This document shows positions 1-12,089 of a stretch of DNA of 64,000 bases, piece by piece; positions within the stretch are counted from its first letter, which is position 1; each line of letters opens with the position of its first letter. The DNA comes from Lunularia cruciata (taxonomy: Eukaryota > Streptophyta > Marchantiopsida > Lunulariales > Lunulariaceae). The notes under the pieces are model-generated. The model did no database searches, had not been told where the DNA came from, and was given only the letters and a program-made list of their open reading frames with translations. The position numbers and the translations under genes are program-made. The DNA lies in contig OX419755.1 in assembly GCA_948567375.1 (NCBI GenBank), positions 10,855,001 through 10,919,000 of the forward strand. Reading direction: 5' to 3'.

Positions 1-801
1 TAAATCTCCTCTAGCCCTACAAGAGTCCTTGTCAACTCTCAAAAAATCTTTCCTCTCTTGTCACAGCCCTAAGGCATCTTGAAATCTCCTTTGGCCTTGC
101 AACAGCCCCTCTCAACTCTTGAAAATCTGTCCTGCTCCTATCATTTCCCTAAGGCATCTCAAAAATCTCCTCTGGCCCTGCAACATCCTCTCTTAACTCT
201 TAAAAATATTTCCCTCTCCTGTCACAGCCCTAAGGCATCTCAAAATCTCCTCTAGCCCTGCAATAGGCTCTCTCAACTCTCTAAAATCTTTCTCTCTCAT
301 GTCACCGCCCTAAGGCATCTAGAAATCTCCTCTGGCCCGACAAGAGTCCTTGTCAACTCTCAAAAAATCTTCCCTCTCCTGTCACAGCCCTAAGGCATCT
401 CAAAATCTCCTCTGGCCCTACAACAGCATCTCTCAACTCTCTAAAATCTTTCATGCTCTTGTCACAGCCTGAAGGCATCTCAAAATCTCTTCTTGCCCTA
501 CAACAGCCTCTCTCAACTCTCAAAAATCTTTCCTTTTCCTGTCACAGCCCTAAGGCATCTCGAAATCTCCTCTAGCCTTGCAACAGCCTCTCTCAAATCT
601 CAAAATTCTTTCCCTCTCCTATCACAACCCTAAGGCATCTCGGAATCTCCTCTTGCCTTGCAAGAGCCCTTGTCAACTCTTGAAAAATCTTTCCTCTCCT
701 GTCACAACCCTAAGGCATCTCAAAATCTCCTCTGGCCTTGCAACAGCCTCTCTCAACTCTTGAAAATCTTCCCCTCTCCTGTCACAGCCCTAAGGCATCT
801 C
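1..801. repeat. 80-bp tandem repeat array, about ten units
   Basis: The word TAAGGCATCT (once GAAGGCATCT) recurs at 70, 150, 231, 311, 391, 471, 551, 631, 711 and 791, a spacing of 80 bp (one step of 81). Each unit is pyrimidine-rich and carries the words CTCTCAACTCT, AAAATCT and GTCACAGCCC. Copies differ by scattered substitutions and the array runs off the left edge. Open frames inside it are by-products of the period and are not genes. Related but less regular sequence (CAGACCAAGGC words) occurs near 17.9-18.2 and 26.1-26.3 kb, so the array probably belongs to a non-coding part of a retroelement family. Confidence 0.93.
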
Positions 802-1212
802 TCTCAAAAATCCCTATCCACCCCTATTCCTTCTCCAAGCAGGCTTTTCTCCCCTGAAACTTTCCTTCCCCATTCAGCCTTTTTGTTCACTTTTTCACAA
901 TTTCCAAAAATCCTCTACTACTGCACCTAATTAAAATACTCTTGAGACCCCAATAACATAACCCCAATAACAAACTTCCCAATAACAAACTCCAGCGCTT
1001 AAGTGACATGCTAATAAACCCCAAGCTTATGCAACATTAAAGAAAATCCACCACTCAATTTCCTCCGTCCCTTAACACAAGAGAAAATCCTTAAGCTTAT
1101 AGGAACACAAACAAATACCGGTTTCACCATAACATAAACTCTTGAGTTCAATAACATGGAAAACTCACACCAAATGGCACCAATACTACGTGTAGATTAT
1201 TTTCCCGATGAC
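802..1212. other. Degenerate repeat-derived sequence, no gene
   Basis: No coding sequence seen. Around 930-1000 there are short repeated CCCAATAACA words. The part up to 1212 resembles 38090-38299 in order and wording (CTTAAGCT, CTCACACCAAA, TTATTTTCCC, ATGACAA), so it is a copy of the same dispersed element. It is cut abruptly at 1212, where LTR-A sequence starts. Confidence 0.6.
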
Positions 1213-1515
1213 AACGGTACCTTACTCACGTGATTTTGAGACTCTTACAAGAATATTCCCTAAAAGATTCCCTTTGGTCAAAGCTTGTTTGACCAACCAG
1301 ATAGGATCTAGACCGACATGTCACCCATCCAAGTTAGTAACCCAAGGGTGGAACTTGCTGACATGTCACCTATCTGTGTGCCTAATCCTATGGTGGAACT
1401 TCCTTGGAGGAGATCCTCTTTGTCTATATAATAAAGAGAAGGTGCTCCTTTGGGGCACCGAATGTTGAGTGTGTAATCTGTGTTTTCTCTCTTCTCTTGT
1501 CCTTGGAGTATTACA
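1213..1515 (+). mobile_element. LTR-A fragment (3' part)
   Basis: Nearly the same sequence as the right part of the LTR at 17120-17859 and the reverse complement of those at 36093, 47419 and 52116. It holds the LTR promoter-like core TCTATATAATAAAGAG (near 1423) and ends with the family terminus GTATTACA at 1515. The left half is missing. No primer-binding site follows, so this is a truncated stray LTR and not the start of an element. Confidence 0.85.
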
Positions 1516-3420
1516 CTTCTTTATCCATTCCTTCTCACACTTCACCTTTGATTTTCCTATTTGAGTAGACTTGTCCCTTCTCGTGTAGCATTGATGTTTC
1601 TTGCTCCCCTCTTGTTTTACTAACAAACCTCAGCTTGACAATTTCTCATTGTTGTGTCCTGGATTTTTCCTTTACTTATGAATGTTTGTGATTTTAAGGA
1701 TCCATCAAGTATGTCTTTATTCCTTCCTTCCTCTTACTCATGTGGATTCTTTTCTTTCTTGCCTGATCTTGCCATTTTGCAGTTGAGACTCATGTGCTCA
1801 TTTATGTGTTGGCATTTTTGTTTACCGTTTCTTTCCACACTTCTATTTCTGTTTTCCTTTTCTTTTGACATTCCCACTACTTATGAGCCACACTTTAGGG
1901 GGGCAACAGAGTTTGCCTTGGTACTCGTGACTTTTAGAGCAAATACTTGGTACAAGGATATTGACAATTGCTTAGCTACTTTGGCACTACGTGAGGCATC
2001 GATGAAGTGACAGGTGTTTTCGTGGAGGTTTACTATGGCCACCTTCTGCCTCCCTTTGTTGTTTAGTGTTTGAAGCCTCAAGCATCCACAACACTTGTTG
2101 CAATATACTTTATATCTTGTCCTCGTTTACTTTCTTCTGGTTACCCTGTTACACTTAGGCATGTCTCTACAACCACACCATCCAATAGCTCTAGCATTGT
2201 TCCAATCCTCCATTCCTCAACTAATTCCATCCCTATTTTTTTCCTTTGCTCTTTACCTAATTCCTGGTTTGACCTCTCGCGTCTATAGTGTTCCTACCCG
2301 ACTAGTGTTCCTACCCGACTCCAGCCCAGGTTTTTCATTTTCATCATTGACGCACTGCTTACTTGCGGTCTATTACAAAATGTTTCCTATTTCTCACATT
2401 TGTTTGCATAGATGTTCTCAATTTCACATGTTTACTCATCCATTAGCCATATGTTAATCTCAATTTCTTTCAATTATACCTTTGCTTCAGGTTACATTCG
2501 ATGCATCCTACCTTATGGATTTATCACATTTACATGATTCACAATGCTAAAATAGTGAGTCATGTATATCTTGCTTACCTATTATTTGCATTTCATGAGT
2601 TTTGGATAACATGTTCCTAGAACGGCTTTTGCTCTCATATACTCTTTATATATATATATAAAATTCACTGTTATGTTTAAGGTCAGGTGGAATTTATTAA
2701 TGTTTACCTTGATGAACAAACCTAACATGTTCAGTAATATCTAAGTACCTAGATTTTTCATTAAAAAAATGTTTGAAGTAACACATGCCTACAATGTCTT
2801 TACCTCATACTAGCATAGTTGTAATATTGTTTTTACATGAATTTAATTAGTGTTTTTTAAGAAAATTAAATTAAATTTATTTATTCATTTGTAAATCGTT
2901 GATTAGAGGTAACTCATATTAACTCATGGAGAATGAACATAAAGCTATATTAATAGAGAATTAGAAATAAAATACAGCAATGAAAGTAAAGCATTAAATG
3001 TAGAGACTTAAAGAATAAGAGAAAGAGAATATAGACATCTTGCGAAATGTTCACATCATGCTAAAATATTGCACTTCATAAACGTCAGATAAATGTCAAT
3101 CGACTTCAACCTCTTTAACATGATTGGAATTTAACATTTATATTAGGGTTTAGTAAGTCAACCAATATTTATATGAATATATTTAATATTCTTAAGTCGA
3201 AAATGTTAGGTAATTCTCATTTTCAATATCTGTCATATATTCATAGAATACATATTGCTTTAAATGTATATTCTATTTTTTGTTAGTTTATGTCTCCTGA
3301 ATTTAAAGTCTTGAAATCTAAATCGACTTATTTCCATTATAATATTACACTAATATTTCAAGAGGGAAGGTAGAAAATTTTGTTGTCAATACCAATCTTC
3401 TAGGAACTAAAATAAATACC
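1516..3420. other. No recognisable gene; T-rich then AT-rich
   Basis: 1516-2460 is pyrimidine-rich on the + strand. It contains a 118-codon open frame (1654-2010) rich in Leu, Phe and Ser that I do not recognise and regard as chance. A purine-rich TTAGGGGGGCAAC near 1896 looks like a polypurine tract but no LTR start follows. 2460-3420 is AT-rich with a short TA run near 2648. Nothing supports a gene. Confidence 0.6.
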
Positions 3421-4913
3421 ATGACGATCTCAATAAACAGAAGGCGGCTCGGCAGCGATACGATTCCGTTTCATATGCTTCCGATCAACTTCCCGTTCCG
3501 GTGGAGCTATTAATCCCCGGTAGGAGCGTAACGCTGAAGGCGGCAGAAGACAGAAGAAAGCCCGTCTCCTTCCATCGATGTAACCAGTCAGCGCAATTTC
3601 CACGCTCATGTGATGCCGGCTCTCCTCCTCTTCCCGCATTCAGGGCAAACAGAGATTTGGTTGAGGTGATGTCATGTAGAACACAATATGAGCTCCGGAA
3701 TGTTCGCCGTTTGTGCAGCAGCAATGATATGTTCGAAAACTCTCGAGTCAGCTGGGGAATGTAGGGAGGGCCTCGTCCGTCGTGTTCAGCGATCGTTTTG
3801 ACCCACGACGACATCTGGTGAGGGGGAGATTGCTGCACAAGGAATTGAGATTGAGGTTGAGTTTCCTGCGCGATGCTGCAAGTTAGCAGTACAGGACAGT
3901 TGATCCGTTTTGTTTTGTTGGAAGTTATTCTTTAGGAGAGGGAATTTGGGACATTAGGTGTGAGAGTGATCTGCGGAAAAGAAAGGGTTTACTTGTGTCG
4001 TGCGTTGCAAGGATTAGTGGGCAGTTTCAGTGGCCTTGCGCTTGGGTTGGTGGCAAAATCGAGTCGCGTTGTGCCTTGAATTATTGTTAGGGAGAGTTCT
4101 AAGACGCTGCTAGCGGAATTAGAGCTATGGAATTTTCGGGGGAGGCACGAAAATTCTGATTCGATGTAGAATTAGTAGGGAACGATCCGTGTACAGGTTT
4201 GTAGTGCCCCTTAAGGCGTGGTGGAATTTTCTTATAGAACTAGCTTTAGAGGTTTGCTCGTTGTTGTCCGCTTTGCTCTGTCGATAAACTTAATAGATCA
4301 CACGACTGCGCGCATATTAATCTCGTAGTCCAGTATGGCGCAATCTGCAGAGAATAGTCAGTAGCTTAGTTAGTACGACGGACGGGGGAGTTGGTGCACT
4401 TTCTCGTCCACTGATTTCAAGAAAGGTATCTATGCCCTACATCCAGCTACATAATCATGGCGCTAAGCAACGAAATTGAAGCATAGTTGACTGGTAGATG
4501 TTAGATTGGAGAATTGGTGGCTTTGTTCTTCCACGTATTTCCTGAAAGTTGTCGATACCCTACTGCCAGCTATGATGTCGAACGATCGATTTGATGCGCC
4601 CACATCCTTTGCAAGCCCACGTTTGGATAATTTTGTGGTAGAACTTACCTTTATGTCTGGGGTTTTCAGGACTGTCATTAAGTCAGAATGCTCTTTCTCT
4701 CAGGACCACTCTGGCTTTCTGGAGATTCTGTACGGGTACCCACATGCTCATTTTCTGTCTACCTTTAACTGGAAATATAGCGTGAATTCTGTTTATAAGC
4801 TCTAGGTTGTGGGCATTGTTGTCTCTAATTTCACCTTTTCTATTACTGTCTCAGCAGATCTGCGAGGTCTCTTTGACGACATACAGGCTATCATTGGCAG
4901 GAAGGTTCAAGTC
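3421..4913 (+). promoter_or_regulatory. Presumed promoter and 5' leader of the F-box gene
   Basis: Base composition shifts sharply at about 3425 from AT-rich to balanced and CpG-containing, and stays so through the F-box gene. A pyrimidine tract ending in CTGTCTCAG at 4854 is a good 3' splice site just ahead of the first ATG, so a 5' UTR intron is likely; AAAG|GTATC near 4425 is one possible donor. 4391-4500 and 4514-4620 are an imperfect tandem duplication (spacing about 123 bp). A 99-codon open frame (4506-4805) falls where the intron or leader would be and has no recognisable content. No clear TATA box was seen. Confidence 0.5.
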
Positions 4914-6365
4914 ATGGTGAGCAGGTTCAACAAGCGTCACTGGTTGTTCAAAAAACGAAGATCCGTTCATCATTTTGCCGAGAGGAAGAAAAGGCGATCC
5001 CATGTGCACCAGTCAGTATGTGAAATTGATGATCGGAACTTGGAGGATTACTCGGAACCCTTGTGCATTGGAGCGAGAGAGAGAGAAATATTTCGTTCTC
5101 GAAGCGAGCCCAGTGATATAGAGGCAGAAGAAGTGTTTAAGTTCACAGAGAGCTACTCTAGACCTCGAGTGGAAGGAGATTACCTTCTCCCAGGCCTTCC
5201 GAATGAGATTACTATCGACTCCATTCTCACAAGATTGCCTTGGAAAACTTTGTACTCAATCTCAGCTCTGAATCGTACTTGGCAATGGGCATTTCAGACT
5301 GGGCAAGTGCACAGTGCCCGAGTGAGCACTGGACAGACCCACACCCTAATTGCAATGACGAATGCTTCTCCCTCGCCAAGTGCACCGAACGTTTTGCGTG
5401 CCATTTCTCTCTATGACCCCTCTCAAGATGGGTGGTACCTCCTGCCTCCAATCCCTGGAGTTGAGGAAGGTATCCCAGAGAGGGGTCAGTGTGTATTTTT
5501 GAACGGGAAGCTGTATGTGATAGGAGGATTCACTCCCAGTTCCATGCATCTTCTAGGAGATGAGGTCTTCACATTCGACTTAGGGTCTTACCAAGGGGGA
5601 TGGCGACGCTGTGCGAAGCTCGACTTTCCTAGAGAGGGATTTTCTTGTCACGTTAAAGATGAGAAGATATTCGTCTGTGGAGGACTTGGCTACGACCAAA
5701 ACATGTGTCGCAAGTCTTACGTGTATCACCCTGAACGGGACTGCTGGACACCGATTGCCGACATGTTGTACAAACGCTCTGGTCAGAAGGTGGTTGGTTT
5801 CGCAGGAGGTTTCCGTATCTATGGGGGCAGGTACTGGTGTGACCGAGTGGACTCTGAGGTGGCAATGAGCAGCAGCCACAGTATCAGTGCAATAATGAGC
5901 ATGGGTGGATTTGGCAAGAATGCCCAGATGGAGTCCTTCACGGAGATGTATGATCCGAGCACAAATACTTGGATGGAAGTCGATAACTTTGCCAGGGGAC
6001 GAGTTACTGGATGTTATGTTGTCTCAAACGATGGACTACTCTATCATGTTTATGCTGAGCAAGTCGACCGGTATAACTTGGAGTTGAAGTCATGGGAACG
6101 CTTCCATATAAATCTGTGGAGAGTTCTTGAGAAGGTAGAAGTGTCTCCTCTATGGCCTTGCGCAGCTGCCTTCGTGGATGGCGAACTCTACATTCTGATG
6201 GCTTCTGAGGATAAGAGCATACCTGAGGATCAGTATAGAGTGATCCCTTTGAAGAGCATCGGTTTCGGTAAAGGACAAATTCTTCACTGGCAAGAAGTTG
6301 GATGTCCATATGGTTTCGGCGTGTTTGGTGAGAAGAATTGTTCCATTCACCCAATCCGCTTGTGA
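4914..6365 (+). CDS. F-box/kelch-repeat protein
   Basis: Encodes 483 residues in one uninterrupted exon. The start is the first ATG; the frame is open further upstream but without an ATG and behind a probable splice acceptor. Residues 1-90 are basic then acidic, including a KKRR cluster. The F-box is at about 91-127 (begins LLPGLPNEITIDSILTRLPW, ends NRTW). Kelch blades follow, with the double-glycine signatures YVIGG at 201-205, FVCGG at 253-257 and RIYGG at 301-305, and the downstream Trp of blades (DCWTPI, NTWMEV). F-box proteins of this type dock on SKP1 in a cullin-RING ubiquitin ligase while the kelch propeller selects the substrate; the substrate here is unknown. Ends with TGA. No frameshift or in-frame stop, so it looks functional. 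Family assignment is firm; orthology to a named gene is not claimed. Confidence 0.93.
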   Translation: MVSRFNKRHWLFKKRRSVHHFAERKKRRSHVHQSVCEIDDRNLEDYSEPLCIGAREREIFRSRSEPSDIEAEEVFKFTESYSRPRVEGDYLLPGLPNEITIDSILTRLPWKTLYSISALNRTWQWAFQTGQVHSARVSTGQTHTLIAMTNASPSPSAPNVLRAISLYDPSQDGWYLLPPIPGVEEGIPERGQCVFLNGKLYVIGGFTPSSMHLLGDEVFTFDLGSYQGGWRRCAKLDFPREGFSCHVKDEKIFVCGGLGYDQNMCRKSYVYHPERDCWTPIADMLYKRSGQKVVGFAGGFRIYGGRYWCDRVDSEVAMSSSHSISAIMSMGGFGKNAQMESFTEMYDPSTNTWMEVDNFARGRVTGCYVVSNDGLLYHVYAEQVDRYNLELKSWERFHINLWRVLEKVEVSPLWPCAAAFVDGELYILMASEDKSIPEDQYRVIPLKSIGFGKGQILHWQEVGCPYGFGVFGEKNCSIHPIRL

Positions 6366-7300
6366 TCCGGTTTTCTCTTAAGCACAGGAGATTTTTGTGG
6401 CCTACCTTTTGTTTAGCACATACGTATAAAAATCCATCAGGAAAGCTTAATGGACTGTCCTTACATAGGATGGCTGTACAAAGAGAATTTCAGCGGGTCA
6501 GCGGTTGTGCCTTTCCCTTCGGCAGTTGGTTTGCAACTGTTGGGCTATTGAGCACAGATTAGAAGCAGAGACAGCTTTGTGAACTAGTTAGTATACCTAT
6601 ACCTTTTTGTCCATTGAATGACCAAAGTGTTCCACCCTGATACTGATTATCTGCAGTGGAGAGATGGAACAAGATGTGAATATTATTTGAAACATTGGAA
6701 AACCTTGTATTACATAGGCTGCATTGGACCCATACAGCAGTTGACATGTCTTGACGTTTCCCGTTTTAATTGAGATGTGTAGAAGCTTCCTCGTCTGTTT
6801 ACTGTTTACAGATGCCTCTTGCTTTTGATCTGTGAAAGATTCAACTTGGGGCTTTAGCCTTTCTTTAGTTACTTTCGGTTACGATCGTAGATGCCACCAA
6901 CCAACTTCCTTGCGATCTTGCCATTGGAAAACCTGCAATAGAATCTGGCCCTTCGAGAGCTACTTGGAAGTCCCAACCTTATTCTTATTCTCATGTTTGT
7001 TCTCAAAAATACTGCAACTGTTTCCAGCCTTCTGTTCAATTAATCCTTAGTTCTGAGAAACTCTATTGCAGAGCTGTTTCTTGCAACAGGCTGCATAGGT
7101 CCATATTTGTCTGTTATTTTTCTCGTACCTTCTCCATCTACGGAGCGCAATGAAACTATTGCTGAGTGAAATCCACAGAGTGACCGACAATCAGGAGTTT
7201 ATCTGAGGGCTTCCTGCACTTGAGTGCCACTTCTAATAATTAAACTCCAGCACTCTCACCTCATGTCCCGTATCTAGTTCTAATTGTTTCAACGGGAGTT
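6366..7300 (+). other. Probable 3' UTR and downstream flank of the F-box gene
   Basis: Base composition remains like the gene until about 7300 and then becomes AT-rich. No coding sequence seen. No strong AATAAA was found, so the poly(A) site cannot be placed. Confidence 0.4.
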
Positions 7301-10300
7301 CCGATGATAGTAGACACGTTGAGACGAGTTCCGGGCTTTTCTGTCGTGTTGTCCATCAAAAAATCGTTTAGTGTTTAACCTAATCATAGGCATAAACCAA
7401 ACATTTGATGACGTCTCAGGCCCAATGGAAGCTATATATTTCTAATTCATGATTCCCCAAATAGAATGAGTATTTCACCACTACCGGGCTGAATTAGAAA
7501 TATATGTCTCATACGGCCCGATGAGTGGGTAAAACTTTTTCCCAAAAAGCTAAGAGATTGAATTGTAAACCCCATGAAGGTAAGCTGTCTACTACTAGCA
7601 TGTTAAACTAATCATAAACTATTGTTTGTTCAACATCCAAATAGAATGTAAAATACAGCATATTTCAACGAACAATTCCTCGTATATATCACGGCTAGGT
7701 AAAGAATCTTAACTTCTACGAAGTATTATGACAGAGTGGAATATCTTGTATACCAAAAGTGAATTTTACAGAAATGATCGTAACGTTCAGTAGTTTTCTT
7801 TCTATAGAAATGTACCAATACCAATATGTAGAGTACCATTTGCTCTTATTCTTTAAAATTCTAGTAATAATTGTATATAATAAAGGGATGAATGATGAAT
7901 ATTTTAATTTTGCCTGAGATTTAAAATATTCATCATTCATCCCTTTATTATGTAGAATTATTATTGAATGTTAAAGAATAAGAGCAAATGGTACTTTAGA
8001 TATTGTATGACTTGATGACCTTTAATTAATCTTAATGATGAACTATAAGATAACCTCAATTATATAGATTGTATTGAACATTGTATTAAAATAACTAAAT
8101 CCCCTTAAATCAACTTAAAATTTAATTAATTAATTTAAAATAAATCATTCAATAAAATTTTCAAAAATTAAATTGTAAATTTTTTAAAAATATAAGAAAA
8201 TTATATTAATAATATCACCATGAGATGAATATTTACTTTCTACGCTTGCTAATTTGGATTGATATTCGATATACACAAATGATAAAGACTGTATGTATAC
8301 TCAGATAACAGATATATCTGAAATTTTGGAAGTATGTAAAATGATTTAGCTTGATATTTTAAATTTAATTTATTACTTTTCCCTTAAGCAAATGGAAATC
8401 TTTTCTGATTTATGAGTTAAAATTTTAATTTATCCTTATAAAATACACCAAAACTTAGTAACACATAAGATTAATCATAAAAAATTTATAATCATCTTAT
8501 TGAAATATGATTTGTATTCTTATCTTTGATTGGAGTAAAAATCATGTATGAAATATATTGTCTTATTCCACACATCCCTCACTTGATCCAAAAATGAAGC
8601 TTATAGTTGAAGAAGTATTTGGAGTATTAAAAATATGTTCTATATTAAAAATTTTGTCAACATTGTAACTTTATTTATTTATTTATTAATTTCATGTACC
8701 AATTTAACTTTATTTCTTTATGTATTTCATGCACTAATTTTATGTTATGGTAGTAGATGAGACAAGTATGAAAAGACAAAGAGTTAAACTTTTTCACCGA
8801 GTGTATTTTAAATAAAAAATTTCTCTAATTAGAATCAATAGTAGAAAATTACACACCCTAATCATACTTATATGAAGAAATTTGAGATTATCTTGAAATT
8901 TTAAATTAAAGATTTATTCTTATTAGCTTTTAACTTGAATTTGAATGTTTTGATCAAGGTTAAGTTTCCAGCAAATTCATAATAATTTGATTGAGGTATA
9001 GTTGAATATAGTAGCAAAACAAATACATGTCTAAAGTTGGGAAAAAATCTCTCAAAATGCAATTTATTTTTATATATTTCGAAATGATTTTTTTAATTTT
9101 ATTTCCACCTTTATACGTGCCATATTATTTTTCATATTAGATTTTTAATTTATTTCCTACATTCATTATGAAGATAAGAATAATTTGAAAATTGGAAGAT
9201 ACCAAGAGGAAGTATGAACCAAGCATTTAAAATTTATTATTATGAATCAATATTTCATTACCAGCTAAAACTGAATTTTCAGAAAATTCTAAAAATCTTC
9301 CTTGAATATTTATACAAATAAACTCTTATGTCAGATTATTTAAGAATTGAAGTTATTACCTCAAAATCTTAAATTTAGTTATATTCTTATAAGTCTCTAC
9401 ATGTAGAATGGATTTAGGGAAACAAATGATATTGCTAGATGATTATGTTAAAACGAACAAAAATCTAATTTTGGATTTTAGAACCTAGATATTTAGAACC
9501 AGGTGACATATAAATGATGGGAATATTTGAGGATGCACCAATTCTCATAATTAGTTATCATAATTTTATAATTTATTTCTTTAAATATTTGGTCTGGTTT
9601 CAATCAATATGAAATTTCTTGCTGAATAAATAGAACAATTTCAATGAGAAATTATACTATGGTAAATGCACATTACATTCAGATATTCTCAAAAAAAAAT
9701 TCGTTAAATTACTGGAAAATCAAATTTTAGTGTTTGATTTCTTCTAGTTTGACTTAAACTGGAAAGGATCTTCTTAAAAGTTTCAAATTTAACGAATTCA
9801 AACTGTTTGATGCTTAATAATTCTTAAGATTTCTAATCGATTAATATAAATGAATTACTTTTATTATCTAATGATCTGGTGAAATTTAATAGAATTAGTC
9901 TTAGCACTATCAAATATAAGTTGGATACTAACTCATTAGCAAGGTCATAAAAAATTTTACAAATTAAAATTTTCCTACATTATTATTGTATAGAAATCAC
10001 TTTAGGGATTTTTTTAACCTACTTGATTCTACATGTATGACATGTTTATGAGTTAAAAATTTTGATTTTAATCTTTAAAATAGTAAGTTGTATGAGTTCT
10101 TAAATTTAATGAGTATTATATGATTTGTACTTCTCTATATCAAAATATCCTAAATGGAATATCATTTATTCAACTTGTTGAAATCAATGAAAATGAATAG
10201 TTTTAGGCAATCTCTAGTAATTAACTTTATGCAAAATTCAATATAAAAATCTGATTAAAGTCATTGATTGATAATTTGATATAACAGCAAAAGTATCTAA

Positions 10301-10536
10301 TCATTAATACTTATTTTATTGGTATCAATGCTTCTTTTACTGATAAAAAAACCTAGAATCAACTATAATAGTATGGGTCTTCAAAGAGTGAGATACCCAC
10401 CTTTTTTTTGAAGTCACCAAATGAGCAAGTGCTCTTGATCTTCGAATTTCATTTTAGCATTTACTAGATTATCTATTTCAAAGGGTTAAGTGTATGTCAA
10501 GGAAAACTGTCTTTGTATTCTAATTAGCCTTGAACT
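7301..10536. other. AT-rich intergenic DNA without genes
   Basis: About 3.2 kb, very AT-rich, with stops in all frames and no coding similarity. The only structure noted is the long inverted repeat at 7832-7994, listed separately. Confidence 0.7.
7832..7994. repeat. Long near-perfect inverted repeat (foldback)
   Basis: The left arm 7832-7907 (begins AGTACCATTTGCTC) is the reverse complement of the right arm 7921-7994 (ends GAGCAAATGGTACT). Only a few mismatches occur, all in the middle of the arm, and the loop is about 13 nt. Transcribed, it would fold into a hairpin of roughly 75 bp. It could be a small foldback or MITE-type transposon or a hairpin small-RNA precursor; no transposase is present and no clear target duplication was identified. 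Confidence 0.9.
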
Positions 10537-10787
10537 TGTTAGATAAACATCATTGTAATGAAGAATTTTGTGTTTATGGCGTCAAATCATTATTCGTATA
10601 TTAATTTTCACAGATTACTGTTCACACGTTAGACTACTGTAACTAGCTCACGTGCATGAGTAACATTAATCAATTACCAAGTATAGCTCTTGATCCTCTC
10701 AAGTTGCCCATGTACCTTTATAATCCCAGTTCTAGGATTATCTGTTGTTTAATTAATTGATCCCTTACTTACATGCATTTTCTCACA

Positions 10788-10799
10788 TGGTATTAGAGC
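10788..10799 (+). other. Primer-binding site of the Ty1-copia element
   Basis: TGGTATTAGAGC differs by one base from the plant consensus TGGTATCAGAGC, which pairs with the 3' end of initiator methionine tRNA. It directly follows a CA terminus, as expected at the 5' LTR boundary. The mismatch is a C-to-T change. Confidence 0.85.
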
Positions 10800-10952
10800 A
10801 ATAAGCCTTAGAATTTCTTCTTTAGTTTCTAGGGAACGCCTCAGCACACAGTTCCAAATTTCTAAGAGGTCTTATTTTCTTACACACTAATGTATCTAAA
10901 AAAACAAGAATCTCTTGTTCTTCCTCTAAATAGTGTCTCTTTTCTTTGAGTT

Positions 10953-12086
10953 TTGGAAGAGTTTTTCTCTCCCAAGAGAAAATTTGGAAGTTTTGGAACT
11001 ATTAGTCTAGGTTTGGGAGAGAAATTCTCCACTATCCTCTATGAATCAAATCTTATGTTTGCTATTGGTGTTGGTGCTCTTACTCCTGCTGCTTGTGTTA
11101 GTGCTATTTTTGCTACTCCAACCATACAATTTGACTCCACTTTTGCCAAATTCAATGGCAATTATTTTCTATCTTGGAAAGATTGTCTCGTCCTTAAACT
11201 GAAGGAGGCTTCAGCTTTTACAATCATTGATGGTACTAAAGTCAAGCCTACCTCAACAACTACTCTACTTGACGGGGAGCATAGGAATCTTGTTGCTCTT
11301 GAAGCAATAACTTCAACATTAGCTTCCATATTTGTTCCTACCATTAGTAGGCACATGTTTGCAAGCAAAGCATGGATAGATTTAACTACCATGTACTAAC
11401 ATACCAATGATGTCACAATCATGTACCTACTTGACACTTTGATGAATTTGAAGATGCATGAAGGCACCGGTGTAGCAAAACACATTACCAAATTTTGTGG
11501 AGTCCTCACCCAATTAGCTGCAGTGAACACTCGAATCGATGACCAACAGGCTAGGCTTCATTTAATGAGATCTATGCCTCCTAGTTTCAAGTATTTTCTA
11601 CAATCATTACAAACACAAAAGGCACTACATCTCTTTGATTTCATTGCTATGCTTCTTCAAGAAGAGATCAGTATGAAGTATAAAGGTCTTGTAGAGCAAA
11701 CAATTGCTCTAGTAGTCACACAAGGCTCTACATCTTCTTAACAAAACAAAGGTAAAGACAAGTGGAGCTTGAAGAATGAATCTCATGGTTTTTTTGGTCA
11801 GAGCTCTTTCAATAGATCTTCTGGTCAGAATCCTTCCCCTGGTCAAAACTCTTTTAGTGGATCTTTTGGTAAGAATCAGATTTATTTTTCAACATCTTCT
11901 AGAGGAAATTTTTTTAGACCACCTATCATCTATCATTACTGCTCAAAGAAGGGACATCACATCAAAGACTACCTCAAGCACATTGCTGATGCAAGAGAGA
12001 AAGGAGGCGAGGAACACCATCACTCCAAGGCTTCTACAACTCACCTCTCTTTGTACAATGTCGATGTTGTTCCTTCAATCACTTAG
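10953..12086 (+). pseudogene. Ty1-copia gag, broken
   Basis: The nucleocapsid-type Gag polyprotein is spread over 10953-11399, 11421-11741 and 11769-12086, interrupted by stops (for example TAA at 11397 and 11739). The opening FAKFNGNYFLSWKDCLVLKL matches the plant copia Gag N-terminus, followed by the helical UBN2-type region. Near 11935 a zinc knuckle reads YHYCSKKGHHIKDY: spacing is kept but the first and last Cys of the C-x2-C-x4-H-x4-C pattern are both Tyr. Confidence 0.85.
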
Positions 12087-12089
12087 GGC

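Noticed and set aside
1-801. CRISPR array
   Set aside because: Regular spacing, but the whole unit is repeated with no unique spacers, and the context is a plant nuclear genome.
578-930. Two overlapping open frames on the + strand
   Set aside because: They lie within the 80-bp array and repeat with it.
1654-2010. 118-codon open frame
   Set aside because: Low-complexity hydrophobic composition from T-rich DNA, no recognisable motif.
1654-3420. A GGGGGG run near 1896 as the PPT of an element with LTR-A
   Set aside because: No LTR start follows, and the adjacent LTR-A fragment is upstream and truncated.
3430-3838. Overlapping open frames on both strands (up to 117 codons)
   Set aside because: No domain recognised, they shadow each other, and the area looks like the promoter or leader of the F-box gene.
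4809-4913. Upstream extension of the F-box reading frame
   Set aside because: It begins with GTG and contains a probable splice acceptor; the first ATG is at 4914.
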